NCBI GenBank assembly: GCA_023390815.1
Contig: JAEWCC010000028.1
Span: 62,001-126,000, forward strand
Source: Bacillota bacterium
GTDB lineage: Bacteria; Bacillota; Clostridia; Christensenellales; SZUA-584
Length of the DNA stretch: 64,000 bases
Reading direction: 5' to 3'
Made by a program: the position numbers and the translations under genes. The notes under the pieces were generated by a model. It worked only from the letters and a program-made list of their open reading frames with translations. It was not told where the DNA came from and ran no database searches. Position 1 is the stretch's first letter. Each line of letters starts with the position of its first letter. Positions 1 through 8,339 of the stretch are shown here, in pieces.

Positions 1-1
1 G

Positions 2-1030
2 ATGGTCGCCGCCCTGTTTGTCGGGTGCGCTCAGGATTCTGCTGAAACTGAAACGACAGGGGCGGAAACTTCAGAGGCTGCACAAACCCAAACGACGGAC
101 GAATCGGCGGAAGCGTCTGCAGATGATACGCTTGTTTTTGGATATATCGCCTATCAGATGGCGGATATCTGGAACGAGTATTCTTCGAAGGCGTTCGAGT
201 ATGCCGCCAACCAGGCAGGGGTTGAAGTGGTTATTCTGGATTCCCAGAATGATATCGCACAGTCGGTATCCTGTATGGAGTCGCTGATTCAGCAGGAAGT
301 GGATGGCATATCCATATTCCCCATTTCTCCTGAGCAGGGCGCTCAGCTTGTCGCAATGGCTAATGAGGCCGGTATCCCGATAACCGTTGAAAACATTGAC
401 GTCGCGTCTGTATGTGAACCTGACCAGTATGTAGCTTCCATCGGCTGCTTGTATGGCGATATCGGTTATGCTGCAATTGATTGGCTGACAAAGAACGTTG
501 AAGAACCGAAAGTGTTTTATTGTGCAGGCGCAGTCGGCGGCGGTGTGTTTGAAGCATACAAGACCGGCGTTGATCAGGCCCTTGCGGATAATGCTGGAAA
601 AATTGAGATGGTGGGACTGTCTAACTCCGAAGCGTGGTCAACCGAGGACGGCCTGAACCTGACCCAGAACTTCATCAATTCGGGTGTAGAGTTCAACTGC
701 ATATTTGCAAACAACGACCAGATCGCGCAGGGCTGCTATCAGGCGCTGGTCGAAGCGGGCATGGAGAAAATCCCGGTCGTATCCACCGGCGGATCTCCCG
801 ATGCTTACGGATTCCTTGAAGAAGGTATTGAAGCGGCCAACATGACGGCCCCGGTATCCATTCAGGGCGTTCAGACCTTCAAGAATCTTTATGACTATGT
901 TGTCAATGGCGTGGTTCCCGATCCGAAGTTCCAGAGCCTGCCCATTGTACCGGTTTCCGGCGCGGATCTGTCTGCCTGGATTGACTGGTCGGATTATGCC
1001 GCAGCGTACGAATACGTTTACGGCGAATAA
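2..1030 (+). CDS. Sugar ABC transporter substrate-binding lipoprotein (5' end outside window)
   Basis: Periplasmic-binding-protein type I (RbsB-like) solute receptor of an ABC importer, expected to be lipid-anchored on the outer face of the membrane. The window opens inside the signal peptide: a hydrophobic stretch ends in a lipobox-like FVGC, followed by a Thr/Glu/Ala-rich linker (about residues 10-40) and then the folded domain starting TLVFGYIAYQ. The true start codon lies upstream, because the visible N-terminus lacks the positively charged part of a signal peptide. The ATPase and permease genes follow directly, as is usual for this family. The ligand cannot be read from the sequence; the downstream enzymes suggest an amino-sugar or glycoside compound. 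Confidence 0.9.
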   Translation: MVAALFVGCAQDSAETETTGAETSEAAQTQTTDESAEASADDTLVFGYIAYQMADIWNEYSSKAFEYAANQAGVEVVILDSQNDIAQSVSCMESLIQQEVDGISIFPISPEQGAQLVAMANEAGIPITVENIDVASVCEPDQYVASIGCLYGDIGYAAIDWLTKNVEEPKVFYCAGAVGGGVFEAYKTGVDQALADNAGKIEMVGLSNSEAWSTEDGLNLTQNFINSGVEFNCIFANNDQIAQGCYQALVEAGMEKIPVVSTGGSPDAYGFLEEGIEAANMTAPVSIQGVQTFKNLYDYVVNGVVPDPKFQSLPIVPVSGADLSAWIDWSDYAAAYEYVYGE

Positions 1031-1039
1031 GGTGTGGTG

Positions 1040-1068
1040 CCGTGCCCCATATATCCTATGGGGCACGG
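1040..1068 (+). promoter_or_regulatory. Intra-operon hairpin between binding protein and ATPase genes
   Basis: A near-perfect inverted repeat (arms CCGTGCCCCATA and TATGGGGCACGG) sits in the 70-base gap after the binding-protein stop. No solid U-tract follows, only CTTACTATCCATTTTG. Hairpins here in ABC operons commonly stabilise the upstream mRNA or terminate partially, giving excess binding protein over membrane components. That role is inferred. Confidence 0.6.
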
Positions 1069-1100
1069 CTTACTATCCATTTTGTTAAGGATGAAACGAT

Positions 1101-2624
1101 ATGAGCATTGATACCACAATCGCGGTGCCGATCATTAAAATGAAAGGCATCATCAAGGAATTTCCGGGTGTGCGTGCCTTATCCGATTTAACGTTTGATG
1201 TGTATAAAGGCGAAGTGCATTGCCTTGTAGGAGAAAATGGAGCGGGAAAATCAACACTGATGAAGATATTGTCCGGCGCCTATACGCCCACTGCTGGCAG
1301 TATTATTATCAATGGCAAAAAGTACAGCGAGCTTACTCCCGTATTGTCACAGGAACTGGGGATTGACATCGTATATCAGGAGAACGACCTTGTTCCGACA
1401 ATGAATGCAGTAGAGAATATATTTGTTGGGAAAGAGCTTACCAACAAATTTGGTTTCATGGATTTTAAATCGATGCTGGCCAGGGTGCGCGCCTTGATGG
1501 AGCAGTTTAAAATCTATATAGATCCCCTGCAAACCATTGAACGGATGTCGGTATCCGATCAACAGTTTGTCAAGATACTTAAAGCGCTGATGAAGGAGTC
1601 CAAGCTACTCATCATGGATGAGCCCACCTCAATGTTCAACGTTGAGGATGCCGGCAAGGTATTGAACGTTGTCCGGGAAATATCGGCGCGGGGCATCAGC
1701 ATCATATACATTTCGCATTTTTTAAAGGAAGTGGTGCAGATTGCGGACCGGATTACGGTAATTCGCGATGGCTCCGTAATCCGCACGTACGACAATGCAA
1801 ATAAGGATATTTCTCTGAACGATATCACCCGTGATATGGTGGGCCGCCCTGTGGATATGTTTTATCAAAAGGATCCCTGCCCGGTCGGAGAGGTAATGTT
1901 TGAGGTAAAGAATCTTCAGCTCGACAAGGATTCGCCGGTGATCAATTTCAGCGTGCGCAAGGGTGAGATCCTGGGGCTCGCCGGTATGGTCGGCTCTGGA
2001 CGCACCGAAATCGTTCGCGCTATCTCTGCGGCGGACAAGCGCCATGCGGGTGATGTTTTTTTAAACGGGAAAAAGCTCAGGCTTCGCAATCCCAGGGACA
2101 GCATAAAAGAAGGCATCGCACATATCACGGAGGACCGGCAGCGGCTTGGGCTGACGCTCAATTCAAGTGTGCTCGAGAATGTTTTGATTGTGGGCCTGCA
2201 GAATATGAAACCGGCTTTATATTATGACTACAAAAAGCGGGCCGGTGATGTTCAGCCTATCGTCGAGAACCTAAAAGTGAAAACGCCCGGTTTGCTGCAG
2301 CAGGTGGTGTTTCTTTCCGGGGGGAACCAGCAAAAGGTCGTTCTGGGAAAATGGCTGTATGCAAAGCAACAGGTTTATATATTTGACGAACCTACGCGCG
2401 GCATTGACGTAAGTGCCAAAGCAGAGTTTTATAAGCAAATGACGGCCCTGGCAGCTGCCGGAAACTGTATCATCATGGTTTCCTCGGAAATGCCTGAGCT
2501 GATCTCTATGAGCGACCGCGTGCTGATCGTTCGGGACGGCGCAATTAAATGTGAGCTTAACGGTGTGGAAATTAACGAACAGACCATTATAAAAGAAGCC
2601 TTAGGAGTGAAGGACCATGAATGA
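1101..2624 (+). CDS. Sugar ABC transporter ATP-binding protein (double NBD)
   Basis: RbsA/MglA-type ATPase with two fused nucleotide-binding domains, energising monosaccharide import at the inner membrane face. The first half has a canonical Walker A GENGAGKST at residues 44-52. The second half carries the degenerate Walker A (GMVGSGRTE, near residue 295) typical of this family, and a clear signature LSGGNQQKV near residues 405-413 followed by the Walker B region IFDEPTRGID. Length 507 aa is normal. The start has a good AAGGATGA ribosome binding site. Its stop overlaps the permease start by 8 bases, so the two are probably translationally coupled. Confidence 0.95.
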   Translation: MSIDTTIAVPIIKMKGIIKEFPGVRALSDLTFDVYKGEVHCLVGENGAGKSTLMKILSGAYTPTAGSIIINGKKYSELTPVLSQELGIDIVYQENDLVPTMNAVENIFVGKELTNKFGFMDFKSMLARVRALMEQFKIYIDPLQTIERMSVSDQQFVKILKALMKESKLLIMDEPTSMFNVEDAGKVLNVVREISARGISIIYISHFLKEVVQIADRITVIRDGSVIRTYDNANKDISLNDITRDMVGRPVDMFYQKDPCPVGEVMFEVKNLQLDKDSPVINFSVRKGEILGLAGMVGSGRTEIVRAISAADKRHAGDVFLNGKKLRLRNPRDSIKEGIAHITEDRQRLGLTLNSSVLENVLIVGLQNMKPALYYDYKKRAGDVQPIVENLKVKTPGLLQQVVFLSGGNQQKVVLGKWLYAKQQVYIFDEPTRGIDVSAKAEFYKQMTALAAAGNCIIMVSSEMPELISMSDRVLIVRDGAIKCELNGVEINEQTIIKEALGVKDHE

Positions 2625-3579
2625 GAAAAAGCTTGTTTTAAAAAACAGACTGCTTAAAGATCAGCGAATTTTGCTGGGGCTGGTCATCATTTTATTGATT
2701 GCCGTCGTGGGAAGCATCAATCCCAAGTTTGTTAAGCTGACGAATATCATGGCTATCTTCCAGCAGATATCGGTGCTGGGCGTGTTGACGATGACGATGA
2801 CCATGCTGCTGATCAGCGGCGGTATTGATCTTTCAATCGGCAATATGATGACCCTTTCGGGCGTTGTAGTGGGGACCATTGTGATGAACGGCGGCGATAT
2901 GGTTACGGCAGTGCTCGCGGGGATCGGCGTATCGACGCTGTGTGGATTGCTGAACGGTCTGATCATAGCAAAATCCAAGTGTATGCCGCTGATTATTACA
3001 TTGGGCACCAGCCAGATATTCTATGGCGTCTCGCTGCTGATTGCTGGGGGATCGTTCATCAACTTTAATAACAAGCTGGAGTTTTTGCGCAAGGTACAGC
3101 TATTTGGCATCGTGCCACTGATGGTCATATTTATGCTGGTGATCGTTGTGCTGATGTACCTGCTGCTGAACAAGACAAAGTTTGGACGCAGAATCGTGGC
3201 GATCGGCGGCAACGAAAAGAATGCGTATCTGTCGGGCATCAACGTGGATTTGTATAAGATCATAACCTATGGGATCGGCGGGGCCATTATCAGCATCGCG
3301 GGCTTGATATTCGCGGCGCGACTGAATGCGATTACGGCAAACGCGGGCGCGGGGTACGAACTGGATGCGCTGGTTGCGGCGGTGATCGGCGGCGTTACGT
3401 TTGAAGGTGGACGCGGAACCGTTCTCGGCGCATTCCTTGGCTGTCTGCTCACAGGCATCATATCCAATGCGCTCGACATTTTAGGTGTGGACGCATATGT
3501 CAAGATCGTGATTACCGGTATGATCATCGTTGCGGCGGTCGTACTAAGCAATATTGAGAACGCCCGCAAAAAGAAATAA
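2617..3579 (+). CDS. Sugar ABC transporter permease (RbsC-like)
   Basis: Membrane-spanning subunit of the importer, 320 aa, in the BPD_transp_2 family (RbsC/XylH type). Many hydrophobic helices are visible, with the conserved segment ISGGIDLSIGNMM near residues 66-78 and the GGVTFEGGRGTVLG loop near residues 259-272, both characteristic of ribose/galactose-type permeases. The start overlaps the end of the ATPase gene. With the preceding two genes it forms a complete importer, so no further subunit need be sought. Confidence 0.95.
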   Translation: MNEKKLVLKNRLLKDQRILLGLVIILLIAVVGSINPKFVKLTNIMAIFQQISVLGVLTMTMTMLLISGGIDLSIGNMMTLSGVVVGTIVMNGGDMVTAVLAGIGVSTLCGLLNGLIIAKSKCMPLIITLGTSQIFYGVSLLIAGGSFINFNNKLEFLRKVQLFGIVPLMVIFMLVIVVLMYLLLNKTKFGRRIVAIGGNEKNAYLSGINVDLYKIITYGIGGAIISIAGLIFAARLNAITANAGAGYELDALVAAVIGGVTFEGGRGTVLGAFLGCLLTGIISNALDILGVDAYVKIVITGMIIVAAVVLSNIENARKKK

Positions 3580-3624
3580 CAATACGGGCAGGTTGTGGCT
3601 GGATATAAAAGCGGGAGATGAACG

Positions 3625-4464
3625 ATGAAAACAGGAGTCAGTTTTTATACATTCGGACAGGATGTCGACATCGCCGAGGCGTGCGGGCAATGTAAAAAAG
3701 CCGGTTATGACGGCGTAGAACTGGTGCTAAGCGAGCAAGGGCAGCTGAATATGAGAACCAAGGACGCGGATATGCTGCGAATGCGGCGTATGATTGAGGA
3801 CATGGGGCTCAAGGTCTGCTCCGTTGGCGCATGGAACATGTGGGAGCACAACCTTGCAGGCGACGATCGTGCGGATGTTCAATATGCCAAGGATATCGCT
3901 CGGAAGCAGATTGATGCCGCGGCAGCGTTGGGAGCGGATACCGTGTTGATCGTACCGGGCTGGGTGGGCACAAACTTTGCACCCGGCATCATACGCTACG
4001 ACCGGGCATATGAGAATGCGCAGAAGGCCTTGTCGGAGCTTGCGCCCTACTCGGCTGCCGCGCAGGTTTGCATGGGCATAGAAAATGTATGGAACAAGTT
4101 TTTGCTGTCGCCGCTTGAGTTCAGACGTTTCCTCGATGAAATCGGATCGCCGTATGTGGGCGCATACTTCGATGTAGGTAACATCATCTATATAGGCTAT
4201 CCGGAGCAATGGATCGATATATTGGGCACAAAGCACATCAAGAAACTGCATTTTTGCGATTGCCGCTCCGAGCAGGCAGGCCTTGGTATGTTTGTGGATC
4301 TGTTCGAAGGGGATGTGGATTTTGAGGCGGTAATGAAAGCGGTGCACCGCATTGGATATGATGACTGGCTTACGGTGGAGTTTTTGCCGAATTACAAGAG
4401 GTTCCCGTATCAGTCCGTCATTAATGCCAGACTCTCGCTGGAAACCATACTCAGCATAAAGTGA
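3625..4464 (+). CDS. Sugar phosphate isomerase/epimerase family TIM-barrel protein
   Basis: AP-endonuclease-2-like TIM barrel of 279 aa, the family of hydroxypyruvate isomerase, IolE, sugar epimerases and 3-keto-glycoside lyase-type enzymes. The expected metal ligands are visible: Glu in GIENVWN (about 153), Asp in YFDVGN (about 183), His in KLHFCD (about 209) and Glu in TVEFLP (about 252). It lies 45 bases after the permease with ribosome binding site GGGAGA. Neighbouring Gfo/Idh and PIG-L genes make it likely to act on the imported sugar after oxidation or deacetylation. Isomerase, epimerase or eliminase activity cannot be separated from sequence alone. Confidence 0.85.
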   Translation: MKTGVSFYTFGQDVDIAEACGQCKKAGYDGVELVLSEQGQLNMRTKDADMLRMRRMIEDMGLKVCSVGAWNMWEHNLAGDDRADVQYAKDIARKQIDAAAALGADTVLIVPGWVGTNFAPGIIRYDRAYENAQKALSELAPYSAAAQVCMGIENVWNKFLLSPLEFRRFLDEIGSPYVGAYFDVGNIIYIGYPEQWIDILGTKHIKKLHFCDCRSEQAGLGMFVDLFEGDVDFEAVMKAVHRIGYDDWLTVEFLPNYKRFPYQSVINARLSLETILSIK

Positions 4465-4486
4465 TTGGTATACAAAGGAGTTTTAC

Positions 4487-5194
4487 ATGAAGGTTTTAGC
4501 AGTAGGATGTCATCCGGACGATTTGGAAATCAGTTGTTTTGGCACATTAGCCAAGTACGTTAAACAAGGGCATGATGTTGCGGTGTGCAACGTAGCAAAC
4601 GGCAACCTCGGCCATGTTGAAATTATGCCTGAAGAACTCAGAGAAGTACGTATGAAGGAAGCGCAGTCAGCCGCCAGGCTGATTGGTGCTCAGTATTATG
4701 CCATTGATATAGGAGACCTCCATGTCAGTGCGGAAAACAATGAGTTGGTAGCTCGCCTGGCAAAAGTAATCCGGGATGTACAGCCGGATATGATAATAAC
4801 TCATAACGATCGGGATTATATGAACGATCACATGCAAACTTATTTATCGGTTTTCCGTGCGACGTTTGCCGCCAGCTGCAATCATTATGATGTTAATGCG
4901 CATCCGGCAAGCGCTCCGGTAACGCCACTGTACCATATGGACACATTGACAGGCGCCGATTTTCTGCCGACGGAGTATGTGGATATCAGCGACGTTATAG
5001 ACCTGAAAATGGAGGCGCTATCGCAACACCAAAGCCAGATTAAATGGATGCTGGAGCATGATGGCATAGACTTTTTGGATATGGTACGCACCTGTTCAAA
5101 GGCGAGGGGATATCAGTGCGGAGTGGCCTATGCGGAAGGATTCAGGCTTAACCGGAACTACTTACGTATGGTGCCCAAACGGATGTTGCCGTAG
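4487..5194 (+). CDS. PIG-L (LmbE-like) family deacetylase
   Basis: Zinc-dependent N-deacetylase family that removes acetyl groups from N-acetylglucosaminyl conjugates (for example bacillithiol or mycothiol precursors, diacetylchitobiose). The hallmark HPDDLE begins at residue 9, and a later His pair appears in THNDRDYMNDHMQT. Length 235 aa is typical. Ribosome binding site AAAGGAG precedes ATG. Position in the import operon 22 bases after the isomerase, with NagB further down, suggests it releases the free amine from an imported N-acetyl amino-sugar compound. The substrate is inferred. Confidence 0.9.
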   Translation: MKVLAVGCHPDDLEISCFGTLAKYVKQGHDVAVCNVANGNLGHVEIMPEELREVRMKEAQSAARLIGAQYYAIDIGDLHVSAENNELVARLAKVIRDVQPDMIITHNDRDYMNDHMQTYLSVFRATFAASCNHYDVNAHPASAPVTPLYHMDTLTGADFLPTEYVDISDVIDLKMEALSQHQSQIKWMLEHDGIDFLDMVRTCSKARGYQCGVAYAEGFRLNRNYLRMVPKRMLP

Positions 5195-5274
5195 CATTAT
5201 CCGTATCACCCGAACGGCAGCTCAACATAATCTGTTTTACGGGTTAATGTAAAAAGTAAGAAAGGTGAAACAAA

Positions 5275-6279
5275 ATGTTAAATGTAGCGGTTTTAGGAAC
5301 AGGATACATTGGTCTTGCGCATATTGAGGCGTATAAAAGTGTTCCGGATGCAAAGGTGGTTGCCATTGTCGATAAGAGCAAGGAAAACGGCCTCAAGGGC
5401 GCCGAAGCGGTAGGAGGGGAGTGCGCATACTATGCCACTCTGGAAGAAGCGGCTGCCGCACAGAAAATCGACATTGCGGATATATGTCTGCCGACGAGCC
5501 TGCATGAGGAATTCGTGATCAAGGCGGCCAACGCAAAATGCAATGTGCTTTGTGAAAAGCCGGTTACATTTGATTTGGAGTCGTTTGACCGGATGACCGG
5601 AGCATGCAAAGACAACGACGTATCCTTCATGGTTGCTCAGGTGGCGCGCTGGTGGCCGGAATTTATCACGATCAGGGATTATATTCAGCAGGACAAGCTG
5701 GGCAAAGTGCATATGATCTATGAGAAAAGACTGGCGCAGCATCCCAACTGGACGGCATGGCACCGCAGGCCGGAGGTCAGCGGCGGCGGCCTGTACGATA
5801 TTAACATTCATGACATCGATTTTCTGTACAGCATTTATGGGATGCCCTGTCGCGTTTATGCAACCGGATGGAAAAGCCCGAGTGACTGTTGGAACCATGT
5901 CTGCACGAGCCTGATTTGGGCGGATGGCACAAAGGCGGTTTGCGAAACCTCGCTGGAAATGACGGGCAATTTCCCGTTCTCAATCGAATTCCGTGGCTGT
6001 GGCGATAAAGGAACCCTGGTGTATTCGCTGACGGCGGGTCATAACATCAAGGATGGGGAGCGCGGGAACAGCTTTGCGTACTATCCTGCAGGCGAAGACA
6101 AGGTTGTATCACTCGAATCCGAGCAAAAGGATATGTTCGCGGCGGAAATCGGAGAATTTGTGGGCGCGGTAATAAAGGGTACGGAGGTGCCGGTAACGCC
6201 TGCGCAGTCCCGGCAGGTGCTTGAGATCATACTTGCGTCAAAGAAATCTTTGGAAGAGGGCGTTGTGGTAGACCTGTAA
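5275..6279 (+). CDS. Gfo/Idh/MocA family oxidoreductase
   Basis: NAD(P)-dependent sugar dehydrogenase of 334 aa. N-terminal Rossmann fold with GTGYIG at residues 8-13, then the family EKP motif (about residues 94-96) whose Lys is catalytic, then a C-terminal alpha/beta domain with an H-x-x-D segment in NIHDIDFLY. Such enzymes oxidise a ring hydroxyl of inositols, sugars or glycosides. Paired with the TIM-barrel gene it could form an oxidise-then-eliminate route for glycoside cleavage (inference). It is the last gene before a terminator at 6308-6341. Confidence 0.92.
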   Translation: MLNVAVLGTGYIGLAHIEAYKSVPDAKVVAIVDKSKENGLKGAEAVGGECAYYATLEEAAAAQKIDIADICLPTSLHEEFVIKAANAKCNVLCEKPVTFDLESFDRMTGACKDNDVSFMVAQVARWWPEFITIRDYIQQDKLGKVHMIYEKRLAQHPNWTAWHRRPEVSGGGLYDINIHDIDFLYSIYGMPCRVYATGWKSPSDCWNHVCTSLIWADGTKAVCETSLEMTGNFPFSIEFRGCGDKGTLVYSLTAGHNIKDGERGNSFAYYPAGEDKVVSLESEQKDMFAAEIGEFVGAVIKGTEVPVTPAQSRQVLEIILASKKSLEEGVVVDL

Positions 6280-6307
6280 GGTTACCTGGGAGTTTAGATG
6301 TGTGCTG

Positions 6308-6341
6308 CAGGGCAATCGCATTGCGGTTGCCCTGTGTTTTT
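6308..6341 (+). terminator. Rho-independent terminator after the Gfo/Idh gene
   Basis: Inverted repeat CAGGGCAA...TTGCCCTG followed by TGTTTTTAT. It separates the importer/oxidoreductase operon from the URO-D/NagB transcription unit. Confidence 0.8.
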
Positions 6342-6404
6342 ATAGCAGGTATCGAGGGGCAGGATTCGGGCAGCATCACCGCATGTTCGTGACGGAGGTT
6401 CCAT

Positions 6405-7448
6405 ATGACAGGCAGGCAGCGTTTTTATAATTATATCGGTGGCAAATGCGTAGACCGCGTGCCCAACATGAATATCGCAATCCATTTTGCTGCGAAGTAT
6501 GCGGACATCCCATTTGGACAGTTTTGCACCGACTATCGAAAGATTGTCGATGCCAACCTAAAGACGAGTGAGGTGTTCCGGTTCGATGTTTTGAATCTGA
6601 TGTGCGATCCGTATCGGGAGGTTGCTGATTTCGGCGGTACCTTTGAGTACTCCGACGAGGATATGCCCAAATACGTACAGCCTTTGCTTCAGACCCGAGC
6701 GGATATTGGCCGGCTGAAACCTTTCGATCCGTTTCAGGCAAAGCGTTCACTCGATCGGCTTGAAGCCATCGCGCTGGCCAAAAAGATGGCCGGGGATGAA
6801 TATATCATCTACGGTGAAATCGACGGACCGCTGGCGGTGAGCGTGTTGCTGAGGGGCATGGCAGACTTTTTTATGGATATGCTCGATGAGCCCGGTTTCG
6901 TACGCGACTTATTTGAAATCGTTACCGAGGTCAACATCCGTACGGTCAAAGCGCAGAAGCAAGCGGGCGCAGAGATGATCGTGATGGGCGAAGCGGCGGC
7001 TTCGCAGATCAGTTCGCAGATGTATGAGGAGCTGGTATTTGAGTACGACAAACGCGTCGTGGATGCGATCATAAAGGAAGGAATGATCCCCAGGCTTCAT
7101 ATATGCGGAAACAGCACCCACCTGCTGGAATGCTTTCCGAGGCTGGGCGTCAGCATTGTCGACCTGGACTGGATGGTGGACCTGGACCGTGCGCTGCAGG
7201 TATTTGACGACGATATGTTCATTTCGGGCAACCTTGATCCGGTGGGCACATATCTGGAAGGCGACAGGCAGCTTGTGAGGTGGAAGGTTTTGGAGCTGCT
7301 GAACAGGAAGGACAGGCGAATTATTGTCAGCTCAGGCTGTGAAATCGCGGAAAACGCGCCGCGAGAGAACGTATATGAGCAATACCTCACGCTGCGCGAC
7401 CATTCGGGGATTGTGCTGGGGGAACCCACAGAAGATACGGACAAATAA
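6405..7448 (+). CDS. Uroporphyrinogen decarboxylase (URO-D) family protein, MtaA/CmuA-like
   Basis: 347-aa TIM-barrel protein of the URO-D superfamily. It resembles the zinc corrinoid methyltransferase branch (MtaA/CmuA) rather than heme-pathway HemE: a His-x-Cys is visible in RLHICGN (His about 232) and a further Cys in SSGCEIAENAP (about residues 307-317), the usual zinc ligands. No corrinoid-binding protein gene is nearby. Such proteins do occur in sugar-catabolism operons of Clostridia without a known reaction. The ribosome binding site is GGAGG and the next gene follows by 16 bases, so it is co-transcribed with NagB. Exact function unknown. Confidence 0.8.
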   Translation: MTGRQRFYNYIGGKCVDRVPNMNIAIHFAAKYADIPFGQFCTDYRKIVDANLKTSEVFRFDVLNLMCDPYREVADFGGTFEYSDEDMPKYVQPLLQTRADIGRLKPFDPFQAKRSLDRLEAIALAKKMAGDEYIIYGEIDGPLAVSVLLRGMADFFMDMLDEPGFVRDLFEIVTEVNIRTVKAQKQAGAEMIVMGEAAASQISSQMYEELVFEYDKRVVDAIIKEGMIPRLHICGNSTHLLECFPRLGVSIVDLDWMVDLDRALQVFDDDMFISGNLDPVGTYLEGDRQLVRWKVLELLNRKDRRIIVSSGCEIAENAPRENVYEQYLTLRDHSGIVLGEPTEDTDK

Positions 7449-7464
7449 ACATAGGTGGAACAGA

Positions 7465-8196
7465 ATGAAGATTGTAAAGGCAAAAGACTATCGTGACATG
7501 AGCCGGAAGGCAGCGAATATTGTTTCAGCACAGGTGATCCTTTACCCGAAGAGCGTGCTTGGGCTGGCGACGGGTGAAACGGTGATCGGCATGTATAAAC
7601 AATTGGCGGAATGGAATGCGAAGGGTGACGTGGACTTCTGTGAGGCGGTTACGTTTAACCTGGATGAGTATATCGGGCTTTCCGCCGACAACCGGCAAAG
7701 CTATGCATGGTTTATGCGAGACCGCTTTTTTAGTCATATCAATATCGAGCCTCGCAATACCCACATACCAAACGGGTTGGCAGACGACATTGAGGCCGAA
7801 TGCAGCCAATATGACGGGCAGATCCGGACGAGCGGTGGCGTAGATTTGCAGGTGCTGGGCCTTGGCCATAACGGCCATATTGGCTTTAATGAACCCGATG
7901 CGGCTTTCACGAAGAATACGCATAAGGTGATGCTGTCCACTTCGACCCAAAGCGCCAATGCAAGATTTTTTGAATCGCGTGAAGCCGTGCCCCAAAGCGC
8001 CATTACGATGGGGATGGGCACCATCATGCAGGCGAAACGAATACTGCTGATGTGTTCGGGCAGCGATAAGGCGGAAATACTGCATGCTTGCCTGTATGGC
8101 GACATCAATCCAAAGTATCCGGGGTCGATTCTGCAGCTGCACAGCGACCTGACTGTAATCGCGGACGAAGCCGCATTGGCTAATTACCCTGCGTAG
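7465..8196 (+). CDS. nagB: Glucosamine-6-phosphate deaminase
   Basis: Converts glucosamine-6-phosphate to fructose-6-phosphate and ammonia in the cytosol. Typical NagB motifs are seen: NLDEYIGL near residues 63-70, and GLGHNGHIGFNEP near residues 131-143 that carries the active-site His and phosphate/substrate contacts. Length 243 aa matches the family. I chose the ATG at 7465, preceded by AGGTGG, instead of an upstream in-frame start at 7324 that lies inside the URO-D gene and encodes no NagB-like residues. It places amino-sugar catabolism at the centre of this locus. It ends with TAG. Confidence 0.92.
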   Translation: MKIVKAKDYRDMSRKAANIVSAQVILYPKSVLGLATGETVIGMYKQLAEWNAKGDVDFCEAVTFNLDEYIGLSADNRQSYAWFMRDRFFSHINIEPRNTHIPNGLADDIEAECSQYDGQIRTSGGVDLQVLGLGHNGHIGFNEPDAAFTKNTHKVMLSTSTQSANARFFESREAVPQSAITMGMGTIMQAKRILLMCSGSDKAEILHACLYGDINPKYPGSILQLHSDLTVIADEAALANYPA

Positions 8197-8339
8197 AATC
8201 AAAAACCATAACATAGTAGATTAACGCAATGCGGCTTATGTAAAGGCGCTGCATTTTCGATTGCTTTGGGTGACCCTGTACCAACAATTCGAGAAAAGCT
8301 GCGCCCCCCAGACTGAATAAACCAGACGAGGTTCAACAG

